The notes: generated by a model not told the origin, from the sequence alone. Shown: positions 8,400-18,176, counted from the first letter of the stretch. The stretch: DNA of 64,000 nt from Olivibacter sp. SDN3 (GCF_014334135.1 NZ_CP060497.1:5952001-6016000), one strand, 5' to 3'. Numbers and translations: made by a program.

Positions 8400-9071
8400 T
8401 TATTTTTGGTAATAAGCGATAATTAATGCGTAAATCGCCGTATCAAAAGCACGGTTATTGCTGATGTGCGTGTACTCTTCAAGTTGCTTTTTATCTGGCT
8501 CTTTTTCCATAAAAAAGCTCATTATAGGATAAAATAACTCAACCAATTCCTGGTTCTCCTCAATCTTATCAGCAACCTTGTAAATTTCCTGAAAGCTGCT
8601 TTCTATTAGAATCTGATTCGCGAGCAAGGGTTCATAAATGCGGTACTCATCCTGAAACTCATCTTCATCAACCAGCAGAAACTCCTTCAGGAAATCATCC
8701 AACTCAGGCTCCAAATCTTCGTCGAGGCATTCACGTAAGTATAATAAGAGGTTCAACAGTTCGGTTCCTCTGTCAATAGTTTGCTCTTCAATAAATTCCC
8801 ATTCCTCCGATTCCAAATAATCTTCTTCCAACTTACTCACATCTGCCGCAAAGAAGTTCATTAGTAATAAATCAAAAGTAATTTCCCTGAGCGCGTCATA
8901 AACAGGATGATTATCAAAAAATTGATCCAGCAGTTCAACTTTTTGCATATAACTCTCTTCACTTTCAAATACAGCTATCAGTTCCGCTTCAACATCTTCT
9001 ATTTCATTTTGAACATTTTCCTTATACGCTGAAAGTGAAGCTTTCAATGCCTTAGCAATACGATTATCCAT
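8400..9071 (-). CDS. Acidic, helix-rich conserved protein of unknown function
   Basis: 223 residues, very rich in glutamate, aspartate and leucine, with no signal peptide or membrane segment, so probably cytoplasmic and mostly helical. I do not recognise a family. Runs such as LEPELDDFLKEFLLVDEDEF suggest a helical-repeat or protein-binding surface. It sits 8 bases after the dihydroorotase homologue and 7 before the DUF4199 gene, so it is embedded in the operon and is not a chance reading frame. A partner role for one of the flanking proteins is possible but unproven. Confidence 0.75.
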   Translation of the reverse strand: MDNRIAKALKASLSAYKENVQNEIEDVEAELIAVFESEESYMQKVELLDQFFDNHPVYDALREITFDLLLMNFFAADVSKLEEDYLESEEWEFIEEQTIDRGTELLNLLLYLRECLDEDLEPELDDFLKEFLLVDEDEFQDEYRIYEPLLANQILIESSFQEIYKVADKIEENQELVELFYPIMSFFMEKEPDKKQLEEYTHISNNRAFDTAIYALIIAYYQK

Positions 9072-9079
9072 ATTTTATA

Positions 9080-10354
9080 TTATTCTTGGTTGCTATTGTA
9101 AACCTGTTTATTATTAAGTACTAGGTTGACCCTTCCTTTCAGTATTGAGCCATAATACGGACTGTTCGTACTTTTTGAACGATTCGTATAAGCATCAAAG
9201 GTCCAACTTTCTTCGGTATTAAACAACACGAAATTTGCGTCACTACCTTCTGCCAATGTAGGTGGCGCTAATCTCAAAATAGCACGAGGAGCAATAGCAA
9301 GTTTCTCAACAATTAAGTCTACGGGCAAACCTGCCTTCAATAAAAGAGGCAGAACAGTTTGTAAACCAATAATCCCGTTCTTGGCTATTTCAAATTCTAC
9401 CTTTTTAAATTCTACTTCATGTGGAGTATGTTGCGATACTATAGCGTCGATCGTTCCATCCAGCAAACCATCCTTTAGCGCTTTAACGTCGTCATCTGTC
9501 CGAAGCGGTGGACTCACCTTATAATTACTATCAAAACCACTCACCGATTCTTCAGTAAGTACTAAGTGATGCGCCGCGACATCGCATGTAACTTTTATTC
9601 CCTTTTTTTTCGCAAGACGAATCAACTCAACACTTTCTTTCGTAGATATGGTGCTGAAGTGTATCGGGGCATTATTATAAGCAGCCAAGTATAAGTCCCT
9701 CGATACCATTAACTCCTCCGCAAGGTTTGGATTGCCCTTCATTCCTAAAAAAGTACTTGTGATACCTTCATTCATTTTTGCTCCATTGGCAATACTGGCA
9801 TCTTCAGCGTACGACATCACCAAACCTTCAAAACCCTTACAATACAACAAAGCTCTACTCATAAGACCCGCCTGTTGTACACTCTTATTGCCGTTGCTAA
9901 AAGCCACTGCTCCCGCCTGCTGCATATCATAAAGTTCTGCTAAATCATCGCCCGACCTATTTTTGCTGATCGCTCCAATGGGATACACAGAAACAAGATT
10001 GCCCTTTGCTAAATTAACGATCATTGCTATCTCCCCTCTACTATGTAGGGCTGGGACGGTGTTGGGCTGAACAGCTAAACCCGTATAGCCTCCCGCAACA
10101 GCCGCTGTACAACCTGTACTTATCGTTTCTTTAGTTTCCAAACCCGGCTCACCAAAATTAACATTTAAATCAAAGAAGCCTGGTGATAGATATTGATGCT
10201 TTCCATCAATTGTAAGGGCATGCTCATCATGAATCGCATCCCCACCTTCTACCTTTGAAACAACACCGTTTACAATCAACACATCTACCGCTTGGCCATG
10301 TCTATCGTGTCCAGGAAATACCAACGTTGCTGATTTTACCAATATTTTATCCAT
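9080..10354 (-). CDS. Dihydroorotase homologue lacking the metal-binding residues (predicted pseudoenzyme)
   Basis: 424 residues, aligning over its full length with class I dihydroorotases of pyrimidine synthesis (PGFFD, PNT, GAVAFS, MNEG, PPLRT, GIIGLQT motifs). The zinc ligands are gone: the DxHxH motif reads DLNVNFGEPG (N64, N66), the FSDDG motif reads FSNGN, the next histidine is tyrosine (SYAED), HVST has become TIST, and the catalytic aspartate of DHAPH is glutamine (SQHTPH). It should therefore be catalytically dead. Non-catalytic homologues such as PyrC' of Pseudomonas serve as structural partners of aspartate transcarbamoylase; a similar role here is inference. It heads the five-gene minus-strand unit. 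Automatic annotation would probably name it PyrC. Confidence 0.88.
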   Translation of the reverse strand: MDKILVKSATLVFPGHDRHGQAVDVLIVNGVVSKVEGGDAIHDEHALTIDGKHQYLSPGFFDLNVNFGEPGLETKETISTGCTAAVAGGYTGLAVQPNTVPALHSRGEIAMIVNLAKGNLVSVYPIGAISKNRSGDDLAELYDMQQAGAVAFSNGNKSVQQAGLMSRALLYCKGFEGLVMSYAEDASIANGAKMNEGITSTFLGMKGNPNLAEELMVSRDLYLAAYNNAPIHFSTISTKESVELIRLAKKKGIKVTCDVAAHHLVLTEESVSGFDSNYKVSPPLRTDDDVKALKDGLLDGTIDAIVSQHTPHEVEFKKVEFEIAKNGIIGLQTVLPLLLKAGLPVDLIVEKLAIAPRAILRLAPPTLAEGSDANFVLFNTEESWTFDAYTNRSKSTNSPYYGSILKGRVNLVLNNKQVYNSNQE

Positions 10355-10502
10355 GTAAAAAAGAAAAGGTTTTGATGATATAAAATGATAGCTTTCCCTT
10401 TCTCAGGGCTGCTTGCATTATACTAAGAAAAATTTGAATTATAACAACCGGACGGGTTATAAATTTGTAAAAGGAATGAAGTACGTCGTAATGAACTTCC
10501 AT

Positions 10503-10555
10503 TAAAAAACAAAAGTACAAAATAGTCGTTAATGGGAACAAATATTTTGTACTTT
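10503..10555 (-). terminator. Intrinsic terminator of the glycogen operon
   Basis: A perfect 13-bp inverted repeat (10512-10524 with 10543-10555, AAAGTACAAAATA / TATTTTGTACTTT) with an 18-base loop lies 18 bases past the glgC stop. On the minus strand it is followed by TTTTGTTTTTT, so it ends glgC transcription. Confidence 0.75.
10510..10542 (-). promoter_or_regulatory. Candidate promoter of the dihydroorotase-homologue operon, inside the glgC terminator
   Basis: On the minus strand TTTG (10539-10542), 21 bases, then TACTTTTG (10510-10517) fits the Bacteroidota TTTG/TAnnTTTG pattern. The -7 box occupies the 3' arm and T-tract of the terminator hairpin and the -33 box its loop. The 5' leader would be about 150 nt. 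Confidence 0.45.
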
Positions 10556-10573
10556 ATATCAAAAACAATTTAG

Positions 10574-11857
10574 CTATTCACCTATAACGGTGTTATCGGG
10601 AATTATAGCACGTTTTTTTATAACAATGATACCATCTTTAATAGTATAAGTTTCAAACTCACCATCAGGAAGATGTGCCCCACCTTTAATCTGAACATTA
10701 TTACCGATAAAGCAGCTTTTGTCTAAGATCGCTGTATCAATATAACAGTTCTCTCCTACACCGATAATTGGTTTATGCTGTTGCTTAGCATCCTCGAGTT
10801 CCTCTAAGTTCTGATAGAAATCACTGCCCATCATGTAGGTGTTTTTAATAACCGTACCGCTTCCTATGCGTGATCGCACACCTATAACGGATCGCTCTAT
10901 CTGCTTAGCAGCTATAATACAACCATCCGCTACTATGGCATTATACAACGTTGTGGCGGCTATTTTTGATGGTGGTAACATCCTAGGGCGGGTAAAAATA
11001 CTCTGCTTATCAAAAAGATTAAACGCTGGGATCTCGTCCGTTAGACCAATATTTGCCTCAAAGAACGAATCGATATTACCGATATCTGTCCAATAACCGT
11101 CATATTGATAACTGATTACTTTCATTTCATCCGTAATCGCATCTGGAATGAGTTCCTTTCCGAAATCCAAGCCTTTATTCATGGTTAGCAAATCATTCAG
11201 CACCCCCTTACTGAAGACATAAATCCCCATAGATGCCAAGTACTCCCTGCCCGCATCTTTCATCTCATTGCTGACCTCAGATGCCCAATCAACCAATAAT
11301 TCTGTTCTCGGTTTTTCAATAAATGAAGTGATATCCCCTTCTTCATCCGACTTAAGTATTCCAAATGATGTTGCATCCTTGGCATTTACAGGAATGGTAG
11401 CAATGGTAATCTCCGCCTTCTTACTAATATGATATTCGATCATTTCCTGAAAATCGATCTGATAAAGTTGATCACCGGAAAGGATCAAGATAAAATCATA
11501 GTCATGATTGACCATATACCTCAACGAGTGCCTCACCGCATCGGCAGTACCTTGAAACCATTTGTCGCCTTCCATCGTTTGTTCTGCAGCTATAATATCA
11601 ACAAACCCTTTACTAAAAACACTGAAGTTATAAGTGTTTTTGATGTGCGTATTCAATGAAGCGGAGTTATACTGCGTAAGCACAAAAATCCTGTTAAATC
11701 CTGAATTCAAACAATTGGAAATAGGAATATCGACCAACCGGTATTTACCTGCGATAGGAACTGCAGGTTTGGACCGTTTATCTGTTAGTGGTGCCAAGCG
11801 GGTCCCCCGTCCCCCACCTAGTACAATAGAAATTACTTTAGGAGCCATATTATTCAA
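10574..11857 (-). CDS. glgC: Glucose-1-phosphate adenylyltransferase
   Basis: 427 residues. It makes ADP-glucose and pyrophosphate from glucose 1-phosphate and ATP, the committing step of bacterial glycogen synthesis. The N-terminal nucleotidyltransferase motif GGGRGTRLAPLTDKRSKPAV is intact, as are the sugar-binding FxEKP (FIEKPRTE) and SGDQLY motifs. The C-terminal third shows the left-handed beta-helix pattern with repeated isoleucine/valine hexapeptides (IGVRSRIGSG, SCFIGNNVQIKGG). Its start overlaps the end of glgA by eight bases, so translation is likely coupled. It is the last gene of the glgB-glgA-glgC series. Confidence 0.95.
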   Translation of the reverse strand: MNNMAPKVISIVLGGGRGTRLAPLTDKRSKPAVPIAGKYRLVDIPISNCLNSGFNRIFVLTQYNSASLNTHIKNTYNFSVFSKGFVDIIAAEQTMEGDKWFQGTADAVRHSLRYMVNHDYDFILILSGDQLYQIDFQEMIEYHISKKAEITIATIPVNAKDATSFGILKSDEEGDITSFIEKPRTELLVDWASEVSNEMKDAGREYLASMGIYVFSKGVLNDLLTMNKGLDFGKELIPDAITDEMKVISYQYDGYWTDIGNIDSFFEANIGLTDEIPAFNLFDKQSIFTRPRMLPPSKIAATTLYNAIVADGCIIAAKQIERSVIGVRSRIGSGTVIKNTYMMGSDFYQNLEELEDAKQQHKPIIGVGENCYIDTAILDKSCFIGNNVQIKGGAHLPDGEFETYTIKDGIIVIKKRAIIPDNTVIGE

Positions 11858-13274
11858 TTAGTTTTTTATATAATTCTATATATTTAGCTGCCGATTTATC
11901 CCAAGAAAAATCGAGTTTCATGATTTTTTTTCGCAGTGTACCCAGCTCCCTTTTTTTTGTTGCTTTCCAAAATGAAAGCGCTTGTTGAATGGCTCCAAAA
12001 ACCGCTTCAACAGATGCTTCATCAAACAACATACCGTAACCATCGTATATATTAATGTCTTTTACAGTATCTTTTAAGCCGCCAGTAGCCCGCACCACAG
12101 GGATAGTCCCGTAACGCATGGCATATAGCTGATTTAAACCACAGGGTTCAACTCTCGAAGGCATTAGCAGATAATCGGCCGAAGCATACACCTGATGTGC
12201 CAGCTCTTCATTATAACCAATATGCACGCCGAAATGTTGGGAGTAATTTTCGGAAAGTTCCACAAGCTTACTTTCAATTGACCGATCACCGGATCCCAAT
12301 ATGAAAAAAGTCACCTCACCTTCATGTTGTGCCAAACTGTATCTTATGCTATCTGCAAGGAGATCCGCTCCTTTCTCCAAAGCAAACCGGCCAATAAAAA
12401 CAATAAGCGGCAATAATGGATTCAGACCATAATCCGAGCAAAGCTTCTCTTTATTCGTTTTTTTACCCTTGGCAATGCTAACTAAATTGAAGTTATAAGC
12501 AAGCATGGAGTCTGTAGAAGCATTCCAAAGTTCAGTATCGATCCCATTGACTATCCCATACGCTTTATCTTTTTCCGCTAAAAAAAGACTTTCCAGTCCG
12601 TTTGCTTCCTGATATAATTCTGAAAGATACCCCTCGGAAACGGTAGTATATGCCCAGCAGCATTTTATTAATGCCGCCAACGGGTTAATCAACCCGTTCC
12701 AATCCAATAGCCCCCAACGCCAGGTATCAAACGCGGGTAACAACGCTGCCATTTTCCAGTCCATCCACCCCTGGTATTGCCCATTGTGTACTGTTGCTAT
12801 TGTAGGTGTGCCTTTTAGGAGATCAAATTGATCGGCATGCTCCATATAGAATGGAATGAGTCCGGTATGATGATCATGACAATGGATAATATCCGGCAGC
12901 ATCTTGGCGTTACACAGCCAATCGAGACCTGCATGTTGAAAAGCCAAAAATTGAACCTGCTCATCGGGATAACTATAGACCTCTTCACGATCTAACAAAC
13001 CAGGTATACGAATCAAAAAAAGCTTGAAACCCAGGAGATCATCCTTTTCTTTTAAGACCTCATAGTTTAACCGTTCTCCACCTTGATATATGCGCCCCTC
13101 ATAAATTCTTTCGAGATAGTGAGTACGAACAAAAGTCTTATCATAAAAGGGAAGAACGACTGATGTGTTGATGCCTAACTGTCGTTGATATTTCGGTAAG
13201 GCACCCAGTACGTCCGCTAAGCCTCCAACTTTTGCAACCGGGTAACATTCTGCAGCAAAATGAATAACGTGCAT
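11850..13274 (-). CDS. glgA: Glycogen synthase (GT5)
   Basis: 474 residues, the usual length for GlgA. It extends alpha-1,4-glucan chains from ADP-glucose. The family 5 motif KVGGLADVLGALPK at the N-terminus (ADP-glucose binding) and the C-terminal nucleotide-binding region (GRFALEKGADLL, then SRVEPCGLNQLYAMRYG with the conserved catalytic glutamate of the E-x7-E pattern) are present. It begins 57 bases after the glgB stop and overlaps glgC by eight bases. No allosteric or membrane segments are seen. Confidence 0.95.
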   Translation of the reverse strand: MHVIHFAAECYPVAKVGGLADVLGALPKYQRQLGINTSVVLPFYDKTFVRTHYLERIYEGRIYQGGERLNYEVLKEKDDLLGFKLFLIRIPGLLDREEVYSYPDEQVQFLAFQHAGLDWLCNAKMLPDIIHCHDHHTGLIPFYMEHADQFDLLKGTPTIATVHNGQYQGWMDWKMAALLPAFDTWRWGLLDWNGLINPLAALIKCCWAYTTVSEGYLSELYQEANGLESLFLAEKDKAYGIVNGIDTELWNASTDSMLAYNFNLVSIAKGKKTNKEKLCSDYGLNPLLPLIVFIGRFALEKGADLLADSIRYSLAQHEGEVTFFILGSGDRSIESKLVELSENYSQHFGVHIGYNEELAHQVYASADYLLMPSRVEPCGLNQLYAMRYGTIPVVRATGGLKDTVKDINIYDGYGMLFDEASVEAVFGAIQQALSFWKATKKRELGTLRKKIMKLDFSWDKSAAKYIELYKKLIE

Positions 13275-13331
13275 TTAATTTTATCTTTTTTGTTCAAAAT
13301 TCGTTAGCATTTCAATTTATTAGGGCTAGAT

Positions 13332-15245
13332 CTATTTAATTTTCACCTTGAGAACCAGACCACTTAATGGAGGCAATGTTAACTTTCCTGAATATGCTTT
13401 GTTCATCCAGTGGTATGCCTCAGCAACTATACTTTCCTGTTTTACTCCACTACCATAATATACCTCATCATCCGAATTAAGCAGCACCTCATATTCTCCC
13501 TTATGCGGTAGGCCTACCCGGTAGTAGTACCTAACTATTGGAGTTAAGTTCAATACTATCACTAAATCATTTTCCTTGTCGTGCCCTTTTCTATAATATA
13601 TTAAAACAGAGTTATCCTGGTCTCCGAGCTCAACCCATTCAAAACCTTCAGGAGAAAAGCTCTTTTCATACAAAGCTGGCTGACTTTTATACAATTCGTT
13701 TAAGGCTGTTACAAACCTGAACATACCCAAGTGAGGTCTATAATTTAACAGGTGCCAATCTAATGACTGATTATAATCCCATTCAGATGTTTGTCCAAAT
13801 TCTCCCCCCATAAATAATAATTTAGTACCTGGATGAGTAAACATGTAAAGGTAAAGAGTACGTAAATTGGCAAAACGCTGCCATTCATCGCCGGGCATTT
13901 TGCCGATAAGAGCACCTTTACCGTGTACCACTTCATCATGAGATAGGGGCAACATAAAATTTTCATGGAAAGCATAAACAGTACTAAAGGTAATCTGCCC
14001 GTGATTATATTTACGATGAATAGGATCGTTCTTAAAATAATTCAAGGTATCATGCATCCAGCCCATCATCCACTTCATTCCGAAACCGAGACCTCCTGCA
14101 AAAGTGGGCCGGCTTACACCGGGCCATGCCGTAGACTCTTCTGCGATCGTCTGCACGTCTGGATAATGGCTATAAACGGCCTCATTTAATTCTTTTAGAA
14201 AACTCACTGCCTCCAAATTTTCTCTACCTCCATACTCATTGGGTATCCATTCTCCCTCTTTTCTGGAATAATCGAGATAAAGCATAGATGCCACAGCGTC
14301 TACTCTCAATCCATCGATATGATACCTGTCTAACCAAAACAGTGCATTACTTATTAAGAAAGACCGTACTTCATTCCGACCATAGTTAAAGATATAAGAA
14401 CTCCAATCTGGATGATACCCTTTTCTTGGATCGGCATGTTCATATAAATGCGTTCCATCGAACTTATACAATCCATGGGCATCACCTGGAAAATGAGACG
14501 GCACCCAATCCAATATCACACCAATGTCGTGCAAATGTAGCTGCTCAATAAGGTACATTAATTCCTGCATGGATCCATATCGTGAGCTAGCTGCATAGTA
14601 TCCAGTAACCTGATATCCCCAAGAAGGGTAATAAGGGTGCTCCATAAGGGGCATAAACTCTACGTGTGTAAAGCCTGTTTCTTTGATATAAGGAATAAGT
14701 TTATCGGCTACCTGCCCATAACTCAATATTGTTTCCGGTTTGTCAGGATCTCTTATCCAAGATCCCAAGTGAAGCTCATATACGGAAATAGGTTTATCCA
14801 AAGCATTGTGTAGGTGTCTTTTGGCTATCCACTCTTCATCCTGCCACTCGTACCATGTGGTAGCAACGGTAGTAGCAGTTTTGGGTGGCTCTTCCCAACA
14901 AAGCGCAAAAGGATCTCCCTTTTCTAAGTTCTCACCGTTTGTGCTACGAATCAAATATTTATAATGCTGCCCTATTGTAACGCCTTCTATAAATCCTTCC
15001 CATATCCCTGAACCATCCCAACGAATATTCAGCAGATGAGCATGCGGATTCCACCCATTAAAGTCGCCAATGACATAAACCGCCTTTGCATTAGGAGCCC
15101 ATACTGCAAAATAAGTTCCTTCTTTACCATTTTTCGTTAAGCTATGTGATCCAAATTTTTCATAAAGCTTATAATGTTTACCTGCTTGAAAAAGCGTAAT
15201 ATCAAATTCGGTAAACAAGGAATACACCTCTACGGGGCTGTGCAT
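13332..15245 (-). CDS. glgB: 1,4-alpha-glucan branching enzyme (GH13)
   Basis: 637 residues. It introduces alpha-1,6 branches into glycogen. A carbohydrate-binding module 48 occupies about residues 25-120 (AVWAPNAKAVYVIGDFNGW), followed by the GH13 barrel with DWVPSHF, the nucleophile D316 in GLRVDAV, the acid/base glutamate in IAEEST (about residue 369) and the SHDEVVHGKG motif. The length fits the shorter branching enzymes that lack the extra N-terminal module. It lies 136 bases downstream of the GH31 gene and 57 upstream of glgA. Confidence 0.95.
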   Translation of the reverse strand: MHSPVEVYSLFTEFDITLFQAGKHYKLYEKFGSHSLTKNGKEGTYFAVWAPNAKAVYVIGDFNGWNPHAHLLNIRWDGSGIWEGFIEGVTIGQHYKYLIRSTNGENLEKGDPFALCWEEPPKTATTVATTWYEWQDEEWIAKRHLHNALDKPISVYELHLGSWIRDPDKPETILSYGQVADKLIPYIKETGFTHVEFMPLMEHPYYPSWGYQVTGYYAASSRYGSMQELMYLIEQLHLHDIGVILDWVPSHFPGDAHGLYKFDGTHLYEHADPRKGYHPDWSSYIFNYGRNEVRSFLISNALFWLDRYHIDGLRVDAVASMLYLDYSRKEGEWIPNEYGGRENLEAVSFLKELNEAVYSHYPDVQTIAEESTAWPGVSRPTFAGGLGFGMKWMMGWMHDTLNYFKNDPIHRKYNHGQITFSTVYAFHENFMLPLSHDEVVHGKGALIGKMPGDEWQRFANLRTLYLYMFTHPGTKLLFMGGEFGQTSEWDYNQSLDWHLLNYRPHLGMFRFVTALNELYKSQPALYEKSFSPEGFEWVELGDQDNSVLIYYRKGHDKENDLVIVLNLTPIVRYYYRVGLPHKGEYEVLLNSDDEVYYGSGVKQESIVAEAYHWMNKAYSGKLTLPPLSGLVLKVKIK

Positions 15246-15381
15246 AATTTCGTTCTTAGTGATTAATAGTCTGTATTAGCGCGACACCCCATAAAACAAA
15301 CGCCTACAATGGCTCATATAGGGTTTGATCTTAAGTAATCCGGCACATGGCCCAATTATGATCATATGTCTTTTTTAGTCA

Positions 15382-17829
15382 TTAGGAAATAACAAGATGC
15401 TTAAAATCTTTACTAACTTGTACATTAAGCACATTATTAATCAAGCTTATAGGTGTCGGTTTATCATCTACCATAACTTTTTTTACTTTAAAAGGCAGAC
15501 CAACAAAATGAAATTTATAAGTCTCGTACCTTTCTGTAAACAATCCTTCTTTACTTTGGTTTACCAACAGGCTGCTTTTGTTACCTTTTACAACAAACTT
15601 TTTTTCAAGATAGATTTCCTGTTCATAGGCAAATGTGTCACCATGATCCTCGTAAACAAATGAATTAATTTCTTTATCAGTATAATAAACGGACAACTTT
15701 AATGCGTCAACATTATTGATGTCTACAAACTGCATCACTGGAAATTCTGGAATAACAGCTCCTCCCTTTATGAATATAGGCATTTCATCCAGAGGTGTCT
15801 CAATTTCATATTCCTTACCTCCTATAAACAGCTTGTTAGACCAATAATGAAACCACTCTCCTTGCGGCAGATAAACTGTTTTGGAAGACTGGCCGGGATT
15901 AACTACAGGCGAAACCAAGATCTTATCGCCAAAAGAAAATTCCTCTTCACGCGCTATATTTCCTAGAGCACCCTGCTCTTGCATGGTAATAGGTCTTAAA
16001 ATCGGGAATCCATATTTCGAATGTTCCCAAAACACAGAATAGATATAAGGCAATAACTTGTAGCGAAGTTCAATAAATTTTCTATTAATTTTTTCTAGTT
16101 CTTCTCCAAAACTCCAAGGTTCTCGCTCCCTTGTATCGCCAGCAGAATGGGCACGCATAAAAGGAGAAAAAACACCAAATTGTATCCATCTCGTAAACAG
16201 TTCACCATCTGGCTCTCCACTAAATCCTCCGATATCTGTTCCGCAAAAAGGCATCCCGGAAACCGATAATCTTTGCAACTGTAAAACTCCCAAACGTAGG
16301 TGTTCCCAAGTGGCCACATTATCTCCTGTCCAAACAGAAGAATAACGTTGGGTGCCGGCATAGGCTGCACGTGTAATGGTAAAGGGCCTTTTGCCATGGT
16401 TCAGTCTTTTTAACCCGTCATAGGTTGCACGAACCATTTGCATGCCATAAACATTATGCGCTTTACGATGAGATCCTCTATACCCTTCATAGTTATGTCT
16501 CACGTCATCTGGGAAAGTTCCTCTTCCAAAAACTGCCGGTTCGTTCATATCATTCCAAACTCCAGCGACACCAACTTCTATCAATCCTTTAAATAACGAG
16601 CCCCACCATTCACGGGTTTCCGGGTTTGTAAAATCAGGAAACTGGCACCTTCCGGGCCATACGTGCCCTTCCATAAAGTAATCATCTCCCCTTCTACAGA
16701 AATAACGATGTTCTTTTCCTTCCTTGAATACCCAGTAATTATCATCGACCTTGATTCCTGGATCTATGATAACCACTGTTTTGAAGCCGTCATCAGCCAA
16801 CGTTTTAATCATTTTCTTAGGATTGGGGAAATAATGCTTGTTCCATGTAAAACAGCGGTACCCATCCATATAATCGATGTCAAGATAGATTGCGTCACAG
16901 GGTATATTACGCGACCTAAACCCTTCAGCTATTTCATACACCTTGCTTTCTGGATAATAACTCCATCGGCATTGATGAAACCCGAGCGCCCATAAAGGCG
17001 GCAGGTAATGTGTACCTGTAATACTATGATAGCGTTTTACCACATCCATCATATGCGGCCCGTGAATATAATAGTACTGTAACTCTCCACCCTCCGACCA
17101 AAAGCTGGTTTGGTCATATACTTCTCCTGCAAAATCAAAATAGGTTTTAAACGTATTATCAAAGAAAATCCCATAGGCATTTCCTTTATTCAAACCTATA
17201 TAAAATGGTATACTGCGATACAATGGGTCTTGATTGAAGGCAAACGAGTAGGTATCAGAGTTCCAGTTTATCAAACGTCTTCCTCTTAAATTCAGATGTG
17301 TAGGTTTATCTCCCAATCCATAAAAGGCTTCATCACTTTCTGCTAACTTAGTGCAATAGACGTAATAGCCACCAAAATCAGGATTTTCTTCCCAATGCAT
17401 TGGCGACTGGTCTTGATTAACCACTTTTCCATCTCGGTCTTGAAATGAGATATGAAAATTTTGTTTGTTTATAACACATGTGACGGTATTGGTACTAACG
17501 CTATATGAGTTTTCATCTTCTTGAAAAGCATATACCGTAACATGCTGATCCGGGTTCGGAACGGCATAGGAGAAATCGTCTAAAAACTGCCCATGGGGAG
17601 CCAATCGTATACGGATAATTTCGTCACTTACCACTTTTACCTCAACAGTAGCAGATCCATCAGTAAAATAATAACTATTATCTTTCTGCGTGTATCCAGT
17701 AACCTTTTGAAGGTACTTCTTAACTATCTGGGGTAGATCAAGCACCGGATTATTAACATGTTGAATACCAGATTCTAAAGTTGTCTCTTCTATAGGTGCT
17801 GTGGGTTTGGGGTTAGTTGTTTCTGCCAT
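15382..17829 (-). CDS. GH31 family alpha-glucosidase
   Basis: 815 residues with no signal peptide, so cytoplasmic. Family 31 motifs are plain: the nucleophile region GVWNDMNEPAVFG, the acid/base region GTDIGGFSGEPDGELFTRW, and the ALGFHQCRWSYYPESKVYEIAEGFR and LDIDYMDGYRCFTW substrate-pocket motifs. N-terminal beta-sandwich and C-terminal beta domains flank the barrel, as is usual. Family members hydrolyse alpha-1,4 or alpha-1,6 glucosidic bonds. Placement ahead of glgBAC with no terminator between them suggests a role in glycogen or maltodextrin turnover. Exact linkage specificity is not readable. Confidence 0.93.
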   Translation of the reverse strand: MAETTNPKPTAPIEETTLESGIQHVNNPVLDLPQIVKKYLQKVTGYTQKDNSYYFTDGSATVEVKVVSDEIIRIRLAPHGQFLDDFSYAVPNPDQHVTVYAFQEDENSYSVSTNTVTCVINKQNFHISFQDRDGKVVNQDQSPMHWEENPDFGGYYVYCTKLAESDEAFYGLGDKPTHLNLRGRRLINWNSDTYSFAFNQDPLYRSIPFYIGLNKGNAYGIFFDNTFKTYFDFAGEVYDQTSFWSEGGELQYYYIHGPHMMDVVKRYHSITGTHYLPPLWALGFHQCRWSYYPESKVYEIAEGFRSRNIPCDAIYLDIDYMDGYRCFTWNKHYFPNPKKMIKTLADDGFKTVVIIDPGIKVDDNYWVFKEGKEHRYFCRRGDDYFMEGHVWPGRCQFPDFTNPETREWWGSLFKGLIEVGVAGVWNDMNEPAVFGRGTFPDDVRHNYEGYRGSHRKAHNVYGMQMVRATYDGLKRLNHGKRPFTITRAAYAGTQRYSSVWTGDNVATWEHLRLGVLQLQRLSVSGMPFCGTDIGGFSGEPDGELFTRWIQFGVFSPFMRAHSAGDTREREPWSFGEELEKINRKFIELRYKLLPYIYSVFWEHSKYGFPILRPITMQEQGALGNIAREEEFSFGDKILVSPVVNPGQSSKTVYLPQGEWFHYWSNKLFIGGKEYEIETPLDEMPIFIKGGAVIPEFPVMQFVDINNVDALKLSVYYTDKEINSFVYEDHGDTFAYEQEIYLEKKFVVKGNKSSLLVNQSKEGLFTERYETYKFHFVGLPFKVKKVMVDDKPTPISLINNVLNVQVSKDFKHLVIS

Positions 17830-17855
17830 TTTTCACTTACTTGGAATTTACATTG

Positions 17856-17886
17856 CCAATGTACACCATTTGCCTAATGAAAACAA
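17856..17886 (-). promoter_or_regulatory. Candidate promoter for the GH31-glg genes
   Basis: On the minus strand TTG (17884-17886), 20 bases, then TACATTGG (17856-17863), one mismatch from TAnnTTTG, about 27 bases ahead of the GH31 start. Confidence 0.4.
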
Positions 17887-18111
17887 TACTCGAAACATTA
17901 AAATGTTACCTAGGTAATTCACGCTAGACCATGGTTAACTATTTTCTGGCGGTATAAGATTAAAAAAACATCCTACATTATTTAAGCTAGACAAAAATAA
18001 AATAGGCGTAAGGTTGCTTTTTTCGGCAGGAGCTAAGCAAACACATATATTATGAATTTATCATTAAAAAAATATATCCAACATACATTTATTAATAAAA
18101 TCTATTTTTTA

Positions 18112-18142
18112 TTTGTAAAATAAAATCCATCCACTATATTTG
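18112..18142 (+). promoter_or_regulatory. Promoter of the histidine operon
   Basis: TTTG at 18112-18115, a 19-base spacer and TATATTTG at 18135-18142 match the Bacteroidota sigma-A consensus exactly. Transcription should begin near 18149, about 28 bases before the leader peptide start and about 205 before hisG. The stretch from 17887 to 18111 holds nothing else that I can support. Confidence 0.75.
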
Positions 18143-18176
18143 TACCATTCCTCGCAGAGGTGTATTTTTGTTTACA

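Noticed and set aside
9080-10354. Active dihydroorotase (pyrC)
   Set aside because: Metal-binding and catalytic positions are substituted throughout, so activity is not supported despite good overall alignment.
10347-10541. A 64-codon minus-strand frame overlapping the start of the dihydroorotase homologue
   Set aside because: It lies over the promoter/terminator region, overlaps a clear gene start and looks like random sequence.
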